Shown here: in pieces, positions 56,198 to 64,000 of the stretch
Numbering within the stretch: position 1 is the stretch's first letter
How the letters are laid out: every line of letters starts with the position of its first letter
Assembly (NCBI RefSeq): GCF_014697425.1
Contig: NZ_JACJRU010000003.1
Span: forward strand, 248,001 to 312,000
DNA from: Nostoc sp. FACHB-110
GTDB taxonomy: Bacteria > Cyanobacteriota > Cyanobacteriia > Cyanobacteriales > Nostocaceae
Reading direction: 5' to 3'
Length of the DNA stretch: 64,000 nt
Program-made: the position numbers and the translations under genes
The notes under the pieces: generated by a model
The model's database searches: none
Seen by the model: only the letters and a program-made list of their open reading frames with translations
Told to the model about the DNA's origin: nothing

Positions 56198-56806
56198 TTA
56201 CCAAATTTGACTTAAATCTAAAACAAATCCTGGTAATAGATTTTCACCGCTTAATGTCGAAGGATGATCTAATTCCTCTACAGCTTTTTCAGGACGATAA
56301 ATAAATACTTTTTGTTGTTTTCTATCGATTAACCAACCTAATTCTGTACCATTAGCTATATATTCTGCCATTTTTTCTTGTAATGTCTTCAAATTATCTG
56401 TCTCTGAACGCAATTCCACTACAAATTCAGGACAAATAGGTGCAAACCTCTTTCTTTGTTCTAGAGTTATTGTTTCCCATCTGGCTTTTTTTATCCAGGC
56501 TGCATCAGGAGAACGCACTGCACCGTTAGGTAAGGTAAAACCACCGCTAGAACCAAAACCTACACCTGTACCATCTTGCTTTGTCCAAATACCTAACTGG
56601 ACAATTAAATTAAAATTGCGTTCATCTGTTTCTGAGCCTGTGGGGGGCATAATCAATAATTCTCCCTGGTGATTACGTTCAATACGAAAATCACGGTTTA
56701 CTTGACAGAAATCAAAAAGTTGCTCGTCACTTACGATGATGTTTGGTTGCATTTTCAGCACCATTCCTAAGAAGTCTGTGGTTACAGGTGATTGGGTGTT
56801 CATCAT
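56198..56806 (-). CDS. Uma2-family (DUF820) PD-(D/E)XK nuclease-like protein
   Basis: The 202-residue protein shows the Uma2 pattern: GELLIMPPTGSETDERN, the strand GGFTLPNGAVRSPDAAWI with the conserved Asp, and PEFVVELRSETD with the Glu. This fold is that of restriction-type endonucleases; Uma2 genes are very numerous in cyanobacteria and their function is unclear. It lies between ileS and a remnant of the ileS tail, so it was probably inserted there. The start is 56,806 or three bases later. Confidence 0.88.
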   Translation of the reverse strand: MMNTQSPVTTDFLGMVLKMQPNIIVSDEQLFDFCQVNRDFRIERNHQGELLIMPPTGSETDERNFNLIVQLGIWTKQDGTGVGFGSSGGFTLPNGAVRSPDAAWIKKARWETITLEQRKRFAPICPEFVVELRSETDNLKTLQEKMAEYIANGTELGWLIDRKQQKVFIYRPEKAVEELDHPSTLSGENLLPGFVLDLSQIW

Positions 56807-56834
56807 CTTGGAAAATATAAATTCCTAAATAAAT

Positions 56835-56862
56835 GTAGAAACGTTTGATCAAACGTCTCTAC
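56835..56862. terminator. Palindromic terminator between ileS and the Uma2 gene
   Basis: GTAGAAACGTTTGATC and its near-complement GATCAAACGTCTCTAC form a 14-bp stem with one mismatch, 18 bases after the ileS stop. It probably ends the ileS transcript. Confidence 0.7.
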
Positions 56863-56880
56863 ATTCATGTTAAACCTGTT

Positions 56881-59763
56881 TTAAAACTCACCAACTAAGG
56901 CAGGGATGCACCTTTCACACAATAAAGGATGCTCTTGTGATTCTCCCACATGGGTTGAGTAGTTCCAACAGCGATCGCATTTTTCGCCATCGGCATTCAC
57001 TACCCCAATTCCCCAGTTATCAGACTGCGAGTTGTATTTCACATCTTGCAGTTTGTCAGCAGCATCTAGCATTTCCACCTGTGAGGAAAGGAATAAATAA
57101 CGGAGTTCATCGATACCGTTACCAACTCCAGAATTCAGGGTATTTACAGAAGACCGTAATTTGTCATCTTTGACATAGAGCAATATTTTTGACTCTAGAG
57201 AAGAACCGATTAACTTTTCTACCCTCGCTTGCTCTAATACCTTGTTGACATCAGTACGGATTTGGCGGAGTTGTTGCCAAAACTCCGCCAATTTGGGATT
57301 ATGCCACTTATCTTCTAACTGCACCCAACCAGCTTCAAACACTGATTTGTAAGGTGTTTTGTAGGGGAGAAATTGCCAGATATCTTCCGCAGTATGGCAG
57401 AGAACAGGTGCGATCGCTCGTGCTAAATTTTCTAAAGCGATGTGTATCACTGTCTGACAACTGCGACGGCGGAAAGAGTGGGGCGCACTGATGTACAATC
57501 GATCCTTGGCGATATCTAAATAGAAGTTAGATAAATCCACGACACAGAAATTCTGCACCGTTTGGAAGAACCGGAAGAATTGGAAACTTTCAAACGCTTC
57601 TGTTACTTCCTGGAACACCTCACGAATGCGGTGCAGCATATATTTATCTAAGTCTGGTAATTCCTCAAAGGGTACTGCATCTTTTTCTGGGTCAAAATCA
57701 TGCAAGCTACCTAACAAGAACCGCGCCGTATTGCGAATCTTTCCGCGCACATCGTTCAGTTGCTTGATGATGTTTTTCCCAATGCGGACATCACCAGAGT
57801 AGTCTACTGAAGATACCCACAATCTCAATACATCTGCACCATACGCCGGGTCTGATTTTTGATTTTTCCCGCCTTCAATGATGGCATAGGGGTCAACCAC
57901 ATTTCCTTCTGATTTACTCATTTTCCGACCTTGTTCATCCAAAGCAAAGCCGTGAGTTAACACAGTTTTGTAAGGTGCAGTGCCATTTACCGCTACACTA
58001 GTCAGCAAACTCGACTGGAACCAACCGCGATGTTGGTCAGAACCTTCTAAATACATATCAGCCGGGTAGCGTAACTCTGGACGTTGCTTGGCCACAGCCG
58101 CCCAAGACGAACCAGAATCAAACCATACATCCATTGTGTCTGTACCTCTGCGGTAAGACTTGCCGTTGTTACGATAAGCTCCCGGTAATAATTCTTCTAC
58201 CGACAATTCCCACCAAGCATCAGAACCTTTTTCGGCGATGATAGCTTGAACATGGTTGATAGTTTCCTCATTCAGGAGTGGTTCGCCAGTTTCCTCATCG
58301 TAGAATACGGGAATTGGCACACCCCAAGCACGCTGACGAGAAATACACCAGTCAGAACGTTCCGCCACCATTGGCGTGATGCGATTTTCACCTTGGGCTG
58401 GTATCCATTTTACAGATGCGATCGCCTTTAATGCATCTTCTCTAAATCCTTCCACTGAAGCAAACCACTGTTCCGTCGCCCGGAAAATCGTTGGTTTCTT
58501 CGTCCGCCAGTCATAAGGATACTTATGGGCGTAAGCTTCCTCCTTCAACAGCGAACCCGCCGCCGTCAAAGCATCAATCACCGCCTGATTTCCGTCACCC
58601 AATACATTCAACCCTGCAAACTGTCCCGCTTCCTCGGTAAAGTTGCCATGATCATCAACTGGTGCAAGAATTGGCAAACCGTAACGCTGACCAACAATGT
58701 AGTCTTCTTGACCGTGACCAGGGGCAGTATGTACTAACCCAGTACCCGACTCAGTAGTAATGTAATCACCGCCAACTATAACCGGACTTTCTCGGTCATA
58801 TAAAGGATGACGGTAAGTAGTATGTTCTAACTCCTTACCCTTAAAAGTAGCCTTCACCGTCAACTCAGCCGAGATAGTCGCCGCCAACCGTTCCACCAAA
58901 TCCGCCGCCACAATCAAATACTTGAATTGACTCTGCGTCTCTGCGCCTTTGCGCGAAACTTCCACCAAAGCATAATTCAAATCCCCATTAACCGCCACCG
59001 CCAAATTCCCCGGAATTGTCCAAGGCGTAGTAGTCCACACAGCCACGCCCAAATCAGGCAAATACTCACCCAAAACCGACTTAACCGCCTCAGCCAAACC
59101 CGTCACAGGGAACGCCGCATAAATACTCCGCGAAGTATGCCCTTCTGGATATTCCAACTCCGCCTCAGCCAAAGCCGTCTGAGAACTAGGACTCCAGTGA
59201 ACCGGCTTCAAACCCCGGTAGATGTAACCTTTCAAATACATCTGACCAAACACCCCAATTTGCGCCGCCTCATATTCCGGCTTCAGCGTCAGATATGGGT
59301 TATCCCAGTCACCCCAAACACCGTAGCGTTTGAAACTTTTACGTTGGTCATCTACTGTTGCTAAAGCAAATTCCTTAGCTTTTTGCCGCAATTGCAAAGG
59401 CGTTAAACTCTGACGTTCTGCCGACTTGAGATTTTGCAAAACCTTCAGTTCAATTGGTAAGCCGTGGCAGTCCCAACCAGGCACATAACGAACCTTACGC
59501 CCTTGTAACAACTGGTAGCGATTAATAATATCTTTAAGAATTTTATTTAAGGCATGACCAATATGCAGAGAGCCATTTGCGTAGGGAGGGCCATCGTGCA
59601 GTATAAATAATTCGCCTGGATTTTCTTGTGATAGGCGTTCAAAAATTTGATTTTCTGCCCAAAACTTCTGAATTTCCGGTTCACGCTTGATGGCGTTAGC
59701 CCGCATTTCAAAATTAGTTTTAGGTAGATTTACAGTGTCTTTGTAACTTCCAGTTTCCGTCAC
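56881..59763 (-). CDS. ileS: Isoleucyl-tRNA synthetase
   Basis: IleRS charges tRNA-Ile and edits valine. The 960-residue product has the HIGH-type motif in PPYANGSLHIGHALNK, the editing domain (CP1) with TTPWTIPGNL and HTAPGHGQEDY, the KMSKS loop in KMSKSEGNVVDP, and the C-terminal zinc cysteines CDRCWNYS...CERC. The length fits the bacterial short type. The start ATG at 59,763 opens MTETGSYKDTVNLPK. The gene stands alone; an Uma2 gene lies immediately beyond its 3' end, with a copy of the ileS tail further out. Confidence 0.97.
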   Translation of the reverse strand: MTETGSYKDTVNLPKTNFEMRANAIKREPEIQKFWAENQIFERLSQENPGELFILHDGPPYANGSLHIGHALNKILKDIINRYQLLQGRKVRYVPGWDCHGLPIELKVLQNLKSAERQSLTPLQLRQKAKEFALATVDDQRKSFKRYGVWGDWDNPYLTLKPEYEAAQIGVFGQMYLKGYIYRGLKPVHWSPSSQTALAEAELEYPEGHTSRSIYAAFPVTGLAEAVKSVLGEYLPDLGVAVWTTTPWTIPGNLAVAVNGDLNYALVEVSRKGAETQSQFKYLIVAADLVERLAATISAELTVKATFKGKELEHTTYRHPLYDRESPVIVGGDYITTESGTGLVHTAPGHGQEDYIVGQRYGLPILAPVDDHGNFTEEAGQFAGLNVLGDGNQAVIDALTAAGSLLKEEAYAHKYPYDWRTKKPTIFRATEQWFASVEGFREDALKAIASVKWIPAQGENRITPMVAERSDWCISRQRAWGVPIPVFYDEETGEPLLNEETINHVQAIIAEKGSDAWWELSVEELLPGAYRNNGKSYRRGTDTMDVWFDSGSSWAAVAKQRPELRYPADMYLEGSDQHRGWFQSSLLTSVAVNGTAPYKTVLTHGFALDEQGRKMSKSEGNVVDPYAIIEGGKNQKSDPAYGADVLRLWVSSVDYSGDVRIGKNIIKQLNDVRGKIRNTARFLLGSLHDFDPEKDAVPFEELPDLDKYMLHRIREVFQEVTEAFESFQFFRFFQTVQNFCVVDLSNFYLDIAKDRLYISAPHSFRRRSCQTVIHIALENLARAIAPVLCHTAEDIWQFLPYKTPYKSVFEAGWVQLEDKWHNPKLAEFWQQLRQIRTDVNKVLEQARVEKLIGSSLESKILLYVKDDKLRSSVNTLNSGVGNGIDELRYLFLSSQVEMLDAADKLQDVKYNSQSDNWGIGVVNADGEKCDRCWNYSTHVGESQEHPLLCERCIPALVGEF

Positions 59764-60009
59764 AGCTTCATGCCTAAGAATATATGTGCAGGTTTTATCA
59801 ATTATAGAAGATGGCAGGAAGTCTAAAATTAACTCTTTTGCTCACCTGTGCAGGTTTCGGTAATTAATAGCACTTTAAAATATGACAAATTTGAAAAGTT
59901 GGAATTCAATATCGAAGAAATTAAATTATTAGATTAACTTCAGCTATATGCTTTTAAATATTGTAGTGGCTAAAATCTATACATCTTACTTAAATATTTT
60001 CGTTGCCAG

Positions 60010-62841
60010 ATGACATCTCCCGTACCTTACTACATATCGCGTAAGCAAGCTCAAGACTTTCTCGCTAAATTTACAAAAGCACTGGAATCTCCAGAGTCTA
60101 ACCCACTACTATTTCAGATTTATGGGTTTGGAGGAGTTGGTAAAACAACCCTGACAAAGAAACTCAAAGAGATGCACGAACCGCAAGCTGACTTTGCAGA
60201 AGTGTCATTTGGTCTTACACCGGGTATCGAAACGCCACTGAAGTTAATGGTAAAGCTTTATGAGCAATTACCAAAGCGTACAGGACTTTTACGAACAGAT
60301 ATTTTGTCTAAACCCGACCCCTTTACATCAGTTTATGAGCAATATGAAGAAACTTTTTATAAGTTAAAAACTGAACCAGTTCAAGGCAAATCAGTTGATA
60401 CAGAACAACAAAACACGGTTAAAGATTGGCTTGAACTGGGAACAGGAATGTTACTAGCAACAGGTGCAGCCCATTTAGGAGATCCTGCAACAGCGTTAAG
60501 TTTAGGTCTGGATGCTGTGGTCAAGGCTGGAGGAATGTTATCAGATACACCACAAGCAATAAAATCCAGCAAAGAGCGTATGCAAGAACTATTGCAAAAG
60601 CATCCAGCAACGAAGAACAACAAAGAGCTTCAGGAGTTAATGCTTGAACCAATACCAAAGTTAACTCATGCCTTTGCTCAAGGTTTAATCCAGAAAGCTC
60701 ACAAGCATAAGCCATCAATTGTGTTAATTTTAGATACTTATGAAAAAGCACCTTCAGATATTGATACTTGGCTGTGGCAATATTTATTAGAAGATACAAC
60801 TTTAAAATCTAATCCTGTTCGCATTGTTGTAGCTGGAAGACGTTCTTTACTTGAAAAAGAAAGTTGGCGAAAGTTACAGCAGGATCGGGATTTGATATAT
60901 GAACAAAGGCTAGATGAATTTAGTAAAGAACAAACTAAAGAATATCTTCAACATATAGGCATTACCAAATCTGGTGAAATTCAAAAAATATATAACGCGA
61001 CTAAAGGTTTACCTTATTATCTCAACTGGATTAAACGCGAAAAGGAAACAAATAGAGATATTGATTTTTCGCGTGGCAACCAAGCCATCACTAATCTGCT
61101 ATTGCAAGGATTGAGTACACACCAAAAACAGATAGTTCAATTAGCCGCCTGTTGTCGTGGGTTTGACCGCTCATTAATTGAGTATTTAATGCAAAAGAAA
61201 GGAATAGATTTTGAAACTGGTGCTTGTGCAACTAGCAACTGTTTTGATTGGCTAACAAAATGTGACTTTGTTGAATTTGTTCAAGGTCGCTACCGACTTG
61301 ATGACGTAGCCCGTGATATTTTTCGCCTTTCGTTTTGCCAGGATGATAAAACCCGATTCCGAGAAACACATGAACTACTAGCTAAATATTTTGAGCAAAG
61401 GGCAAACCAAGAAGTTACATCAGATAGCCCTGAGCCACAAAAATACGAAAATGCTGACTGGCGGCAATGCACTGCTGAATTTATTTATCATGCACTTTTT
61501 GCAAGAAGGGATGAAGGCCAACGTGAATTCATTTACCATTTATTTGCTTCTCGCTATATGAAGCAATTTGAAGTAGTCATGATTCCTTTTGCAGCAGTTG
61601 TTACAGAATTAGCAGTAGAAAATTATCGCCTGTTACCTGATTCAACTGAGAAGTTTTTGAAAAGCATAAAATTGGGATTTCTATTTAGTTGGGTAATGTT
61701 AGCAAATGAGCCAGCTAAATATGATATTGACTATCAAGATGGAACAGGCCCTTCCAAAGAAGAGATAGAAGCAGCAATAAGGCCTTGTTTCACTCAAGTT
61801 GACTTTTTAAAAGATGGTCTAGGTAAATATGCTGGGCTTGTATATACAGCGTTAAGGAGCCACCCTAATCAGCGAAAGGATTTGCTACTTCAAGCTATTG
61901 AACAAGCTGAATTTATTTATACTAATACTCATCCTGAATTCAGCAGTCGTCTGTTTTTAGATATCAGTGATCATCTGTATAAATTAGGAGAATACGAAGA
62001 GGCTTTGGCTATCCAGGAAAAAGCCTTGGCAATTCAAGATGACTTCTCCGAAACTTGGAGTAATCGGGGTGCTTTGTTGATAAGTTTAAAGCGTTATGAA
62101 GATGCAATAATTAGCTGTGATAGAGCTTTGGTGATTAAAGATGACTTCCCTGAAGCATGGTTTAATCGAGGCTATGCACTAATTAATTTAGAACGTTATA
62201 ATGAAGCATTAGCTAGCTACGATAAAGGTTTAGCAATTAAGGATGACTTCTTCAGGGCATGGCTTGATCGAGGCTATGCACTAATTAATTTAGAACGTTA
62301 TAATGAAGCATTAGCTAGCTACGATAGAGCCTTAGAAAGGAAGGATAACTACTCTGAGGCATGGTTCTATCAAGGTGATTTATTAAATGATTTAAAACGT
62401 TATGATGAAGCATTATCTAGTTATAATAAAGCCTTAAATATTACACCTAATGAGCCAACTTACTTGAATTCTAAGAGTTTAACCCTGAGTTTTTTAGGAC
62501 GTTATGAAGAAGCACTGGCTAATATAAATGAAGCCAAAAAAATTCTACTAGAGGAGCCTTTATTGTGGACTAATCAAGGTATCATACTAGCTCGCGCAGG
62601 ACGCTACCAAGAAGCAATGGCTAGTTGTGAAAAAGCACTACAACTAAAACCAGATGATGAGAGTGGCTATTATGGCAAAGCTTGCTGTTATGCTTTGCAA
62701 GGAAATATTGAGTTAGCAATTGAAAACCTACAAAAAGCAATAAATATCAACTCTTCCCGATGTCGTAGAGAAGCAAAAAGAAACCCTGATTTTGACAGTA
62801 TTCGGGAAGATGCACGATTTCAGGCATTACTACAAGCTTAA
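60010..62841 (+). CDS. STAND-type NTPase with TPR repeats
   Basis: The 943-residue protein has a P-loop near the N-terminus (FQIYGFGGVGKTTLTKKL, about 36-53), a Walker B-like SIVLILDTYEKAP (about 238-250) and NB-ARC-like helices. The C-terminal third is made of TPR units (AWFNRGYALINLERYNEALA and so on). There is no clear effector domain before the P-loop. STAND NTPases with TPR sensors act in bacterial immunity or signalling, but with no effector visible the role is open. Two neighbouring TPR units are nearly identical in DNA, a sign of recent tandem duplication. Confidence 0.85.
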   Translation: MTSPVPYYISRKQAQDFLAKFTKALESPESNPLLFQIYGFGGVGKTTLTKKLKEMHEPQADFAEVSFGLTPGIETPLKLMVKLYEQLPKRTGLLRTDILSKPDPFTSVYEQYEETFYKLKTEPVQGKSVDTEQQNTVKDWLELGTGMLLATGAAHLGDPATALSLGLDAVVKAGGMLSDTPQAIKSSKERMQELLQKHPATKNNKELQELMLEPIPKLTHAFAQGLIQKAHKHKPSIVLILDTYEKAPSDIDTWLWQYLLEDTTLKSNPVRIVVAGRRSLLEKESWRKLQQDRDLIYEQRLDEFSKEQTKEYLQHIGITKSGEIQKIYNATKGLPYYLNWIKREKETNRDIDFSRGNQAITNLLLQGLSTHQKQIVQLAACCRGFDRSLIEYLMQKKGIDFETGACATSNCFDWLTKCDFVEFVQGRYRLDDVARDIFRLSFCQDDKTRFRETHELLAKYFEQRANQEVTSDSPEPQKYENADWRQCTAEFIYHALFARRDEGQREFIYHLFASRYMKQFEVVMIPFAAVVTELAVENYRLLPDSTEKFLKSIKLGFLFSWVMLANEPAKYDIDYQDGTGPSKEEIEAAIRPCFTQVDFLKDGLGKYAGLVYTALRSHPNQRKDLLLQAIEQAEFIYTNTHPEFSSRLFLDISDHLYKLGEYEEALAIQEKALAIQDDFSETWSNRGALLISLKRYEDAIISCDRALVIKDDFPEAWFNRGYALINLERYNEALASYDKGLAIKDDFFRAWLDRGYALINLERYNEALASYDRALERKDNYSEAWFYQGDLLNDLKRYDEALSSYNKALNITPNEPTYLNSKSLTLSFLGRYEEALANINEAKKILLEEPLLWTNQGIILARAGRYQEAMASCEKALQLKPDDESGYYGKACCYALQGNIELAIENLQKAININSSRCRREAKRNPDFDSIREDARFQALLQA

Positions 62842-62852
62842 ATTAGCGGGTT

Positions 62853-62885
62853 GCACTGCTTAAAATACACTAATTTTTAGCAGTG
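62853..62885 (+). terminator. Terminator after the STAND gene
   Basis: CACTGCTTAAAA and TTTTAGCAGTG form a stem with a one-base bulge around TACACTAAT, followed by TTTAATTTTG. It begins 12 bases after the stop codon. Confidence 0.65.
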
Positions 62886-63025
62886 TTTAATTTTGTTGAC
62901 TCAATAAGACTCCTATCTCCCTCGTTTATTTAGTAGCTAGTTTAATTTGTGCGATCGCCACTTTGATACAAGCAAAACCCAACATGATATGAAATTCAAG
63001 CTGGGTTTCACTCTATTTAACTAGC

Positions 63026-63736
63026 CTAACTATTCGGTGGTGTTTGTTCTGGTGGTGCTTCGGCAGGGGGAGCAAGCACAGCATCAGGCGCAATTTCTTC
63101 TACAGCGACGGGTTCTTTGTCTTCTGGTTCTGGGTGTGCTTGTGCTGCTTCCACCAATTCCGGGGATGGGGGATGGGGTGGAATTACTTCTGGAACAGTT
63201 TCGGTTGTTGCTTCGGTGTCTGTAGTGGGTGTTGCTTCCTCAGTCAAAGGTGCTTCAGGTATAGCAGTGGTTTTATCGATAATTTCCACAGCAGGTTTTT
63301 CATTTGCTGCATCAGGAGTCCTTTTAATCACAGGCTTTTGTGCTTTATTCTTGGCTCCACTAAAAACGCTACCTAAACCTTGTTGCAATTTACCTAAGCG
63401 TTCTTGCAGAGATAGCTTATTTACTTGTTGCTGAAGCGATGCTGTCACTTCTTCAGAACTAGGTACGGGAGTTTGTTGTAGTTGTGGGGTGACTTGTCGC
63501 CGCAGTGATAAAGTTTGCCAACCAAACCAGACTAAAAGTGCCACACTAGCCACATGGCCTAGTAATAAACCTCCCCAAATCCGAGGTGCAAAAACCCATA
63601 ATACTAAAGCATAAAACAGGCCAATACCACTCCAAATAAAATCATTCTTACGGTGGATTTCAGGGAAAAAGAAAGCTGATATGTATAGACCCAAACTACC
63701 AAAACCAACTACCAAAGCTAGGATGTATGCCAGCAT
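63026..63736 (-). CDS. ycf66: Ycf66-family membrane protein
   Basis: The 236-residue protein has three or four N-terminal transmembrane helices (MLAYILALVVGFGSLGLYIS, FIWSGIGLFYALVLWVFA and VASVALLVWFGWQTLSLRR), matching the Ycf66 family of cyanobacteria and some plastids. A long acidic, proline-rich tail follows (about 95-236). Its function is not established. The tail is low-complexity and probably cytoplasmic. Confidence 0.88.
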   Translation of the reverse strand: MLAYILALVVGFGSLGLYISAFFFPEIHRKNDFIWSGIGLFYALVLWVFAPRIWGGLLLGHVASVALLVWFGWQTLSLRRQVTPQLQQTPVPSSEEVTASLQQQVNKLSLQERLGKLQQGLGSVFSGAKNKAQKPVIKRTPDAANEKPAVEIIDKTTAIPEAPLTEEATPTTDTEATTETVPEVIPPHPPSPELVEAAQAHPEPEDKEPVAVEEIAPDAVLAPPAEAPPEQTPPNS

Positions 63737-63776
63737 TTTTGGTTACTCCTTAATTGTTCACTAGAGGCTAGAAAAG

Positions 63777-63840
63777 TCTGAAGTGTGAAGTATGAAGTAT
63801 GAAGTATGAAATTTTAGCCTCCATTCTTCAGCCTCCTGCA
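63777..63840. repeat. Heptanucleotide tandem repeats upstream of ycf66
   Basis: Tandem GAAGTGTGAAGTATGAAGTA units followed by a TTCTTCAGCCTCCTGC segment, the same class as at 4,745. It lies upstream of the ycf66 start. The remaining bases to 64,000 show no gene. Confidence 0.75.
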
Positions 63841-64000
63841 TCCCTAGCCTCTTTAACTCAATATTCCAATTTTGCAAATTTTGCACGGAAATTGTTGATT
63901 TAGATACAATTTAAAATTTGTTATATGTGATGTTAGTTCTGAGCTTTTGTGAGTTCAAGCAACTCTTAATGTCTTCTTTAGGGGAGAAGAGAAAATCTCG

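Noticed and set aside
63037..63434. Plus-strand frames across the ycf66 tail
   Set aside because: They are antisense shadows of the proline- and glutamate-rich low-complexity tail.

Overview
The window comes from a filamentous, Nostoc/Anabaena/Calothrix-type cyanobacterium. The evidence is the frequent HIP1 octamers (GCGATCGC), an orange carotenoid protein next to its recovery protein, a Ycf66 protein, a CYP110-like P450, a Tat-type Mn superoxide dismutase, heptanucleotide tandem repeats between genes, and a type III CRISPR-Cas island of cyanobacterial style. All calls rest on reading motifs; no database search was run.

Bases 1-15,800 are ordinary chromosome. They hold a partial cytochrome P450, a VOC/glyoxalase-like protein, a tnpB remnant broken near a palindromic repeat, a TPR protein, an ABC ATPase, rsmG (with a duplicated 3' tail downstream), ocp and frp, sodA, an endonuclease/exonuclease/phosphatase protein followed by cardiolipin synthase, a DUF4336 protein, an orphan antitoxin-like gene, a GTPase with a membrane tail, a zinc/manganese-type ABC permease and tRNA-Phe.

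Bases 15,900-46,300 are a mobile-type defence island. A tyrosine integrase sits directly beyond tRNA-Phe. Then come CRISPR array 1 (15 repeats), a hicA-hicB pair, and a type III-B cmr operon on the minus strand (cas10/cmr2, cmr3, cmr4, cmr5 and a double-RAMP cmr6-like gene; no separate cmr1). After a stretch of small genes lies array 2 (14 repeats). Next is a run of likely accessory genes: a membrane-anchored CARF protein, three small genes and a MIDAS-bearing vWA-like membrane protein, an HD hydrolase, and a WYL (TIGR03985-like) protein divergent from a Csx3-Csx3-ATPase fusion. A compact ubiquitin-like conjugation operon follows (UBL, E2, JAB-E1), then two NYN nucleases. Array 3 (8 repeats) adjoins the adaptation genes reverse transcriptase, cas1 and cas2. 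The RT and cas1 frames appear to be halves of an RT-Cas1 fusion separated by a run of nine A residues. All three arrays share one leader, so a single RT-Cas1/Cas2 machine probably serves them. Cas10 keeps its GGDD motif, so cyclic oligoadenylate signalling to the CARF protein, with Csx3 as modulator, is the likely logic. No cas6 is present.

Bases 46,500-64,000 mix accessory and housekeeping genes. There are two glycosyltransferases, then a three-gene operon (winged-helix protein, AAA-type ATPase, and one protein joining a DEDD exonuclease, a PD-(D/E)XK nuclease with a Cys cluster and an FtsK/HerA motor) that looks like an undescribed DNA-processing or anti-phage system. These are followed by a ParA ATPase, a Uma2 protein inserted next to ileS with a remnant of the ileS tail on its far side, ileS, a STAND NTPase with TPR repeats, and Ycf66.

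The strongest candidates for something new are the 49.1-54.7 kb operon, the ubiquitin-like operon inside the type III island, the CARF/vWA membrane gene group, and the frameshifted RT-Cas1.
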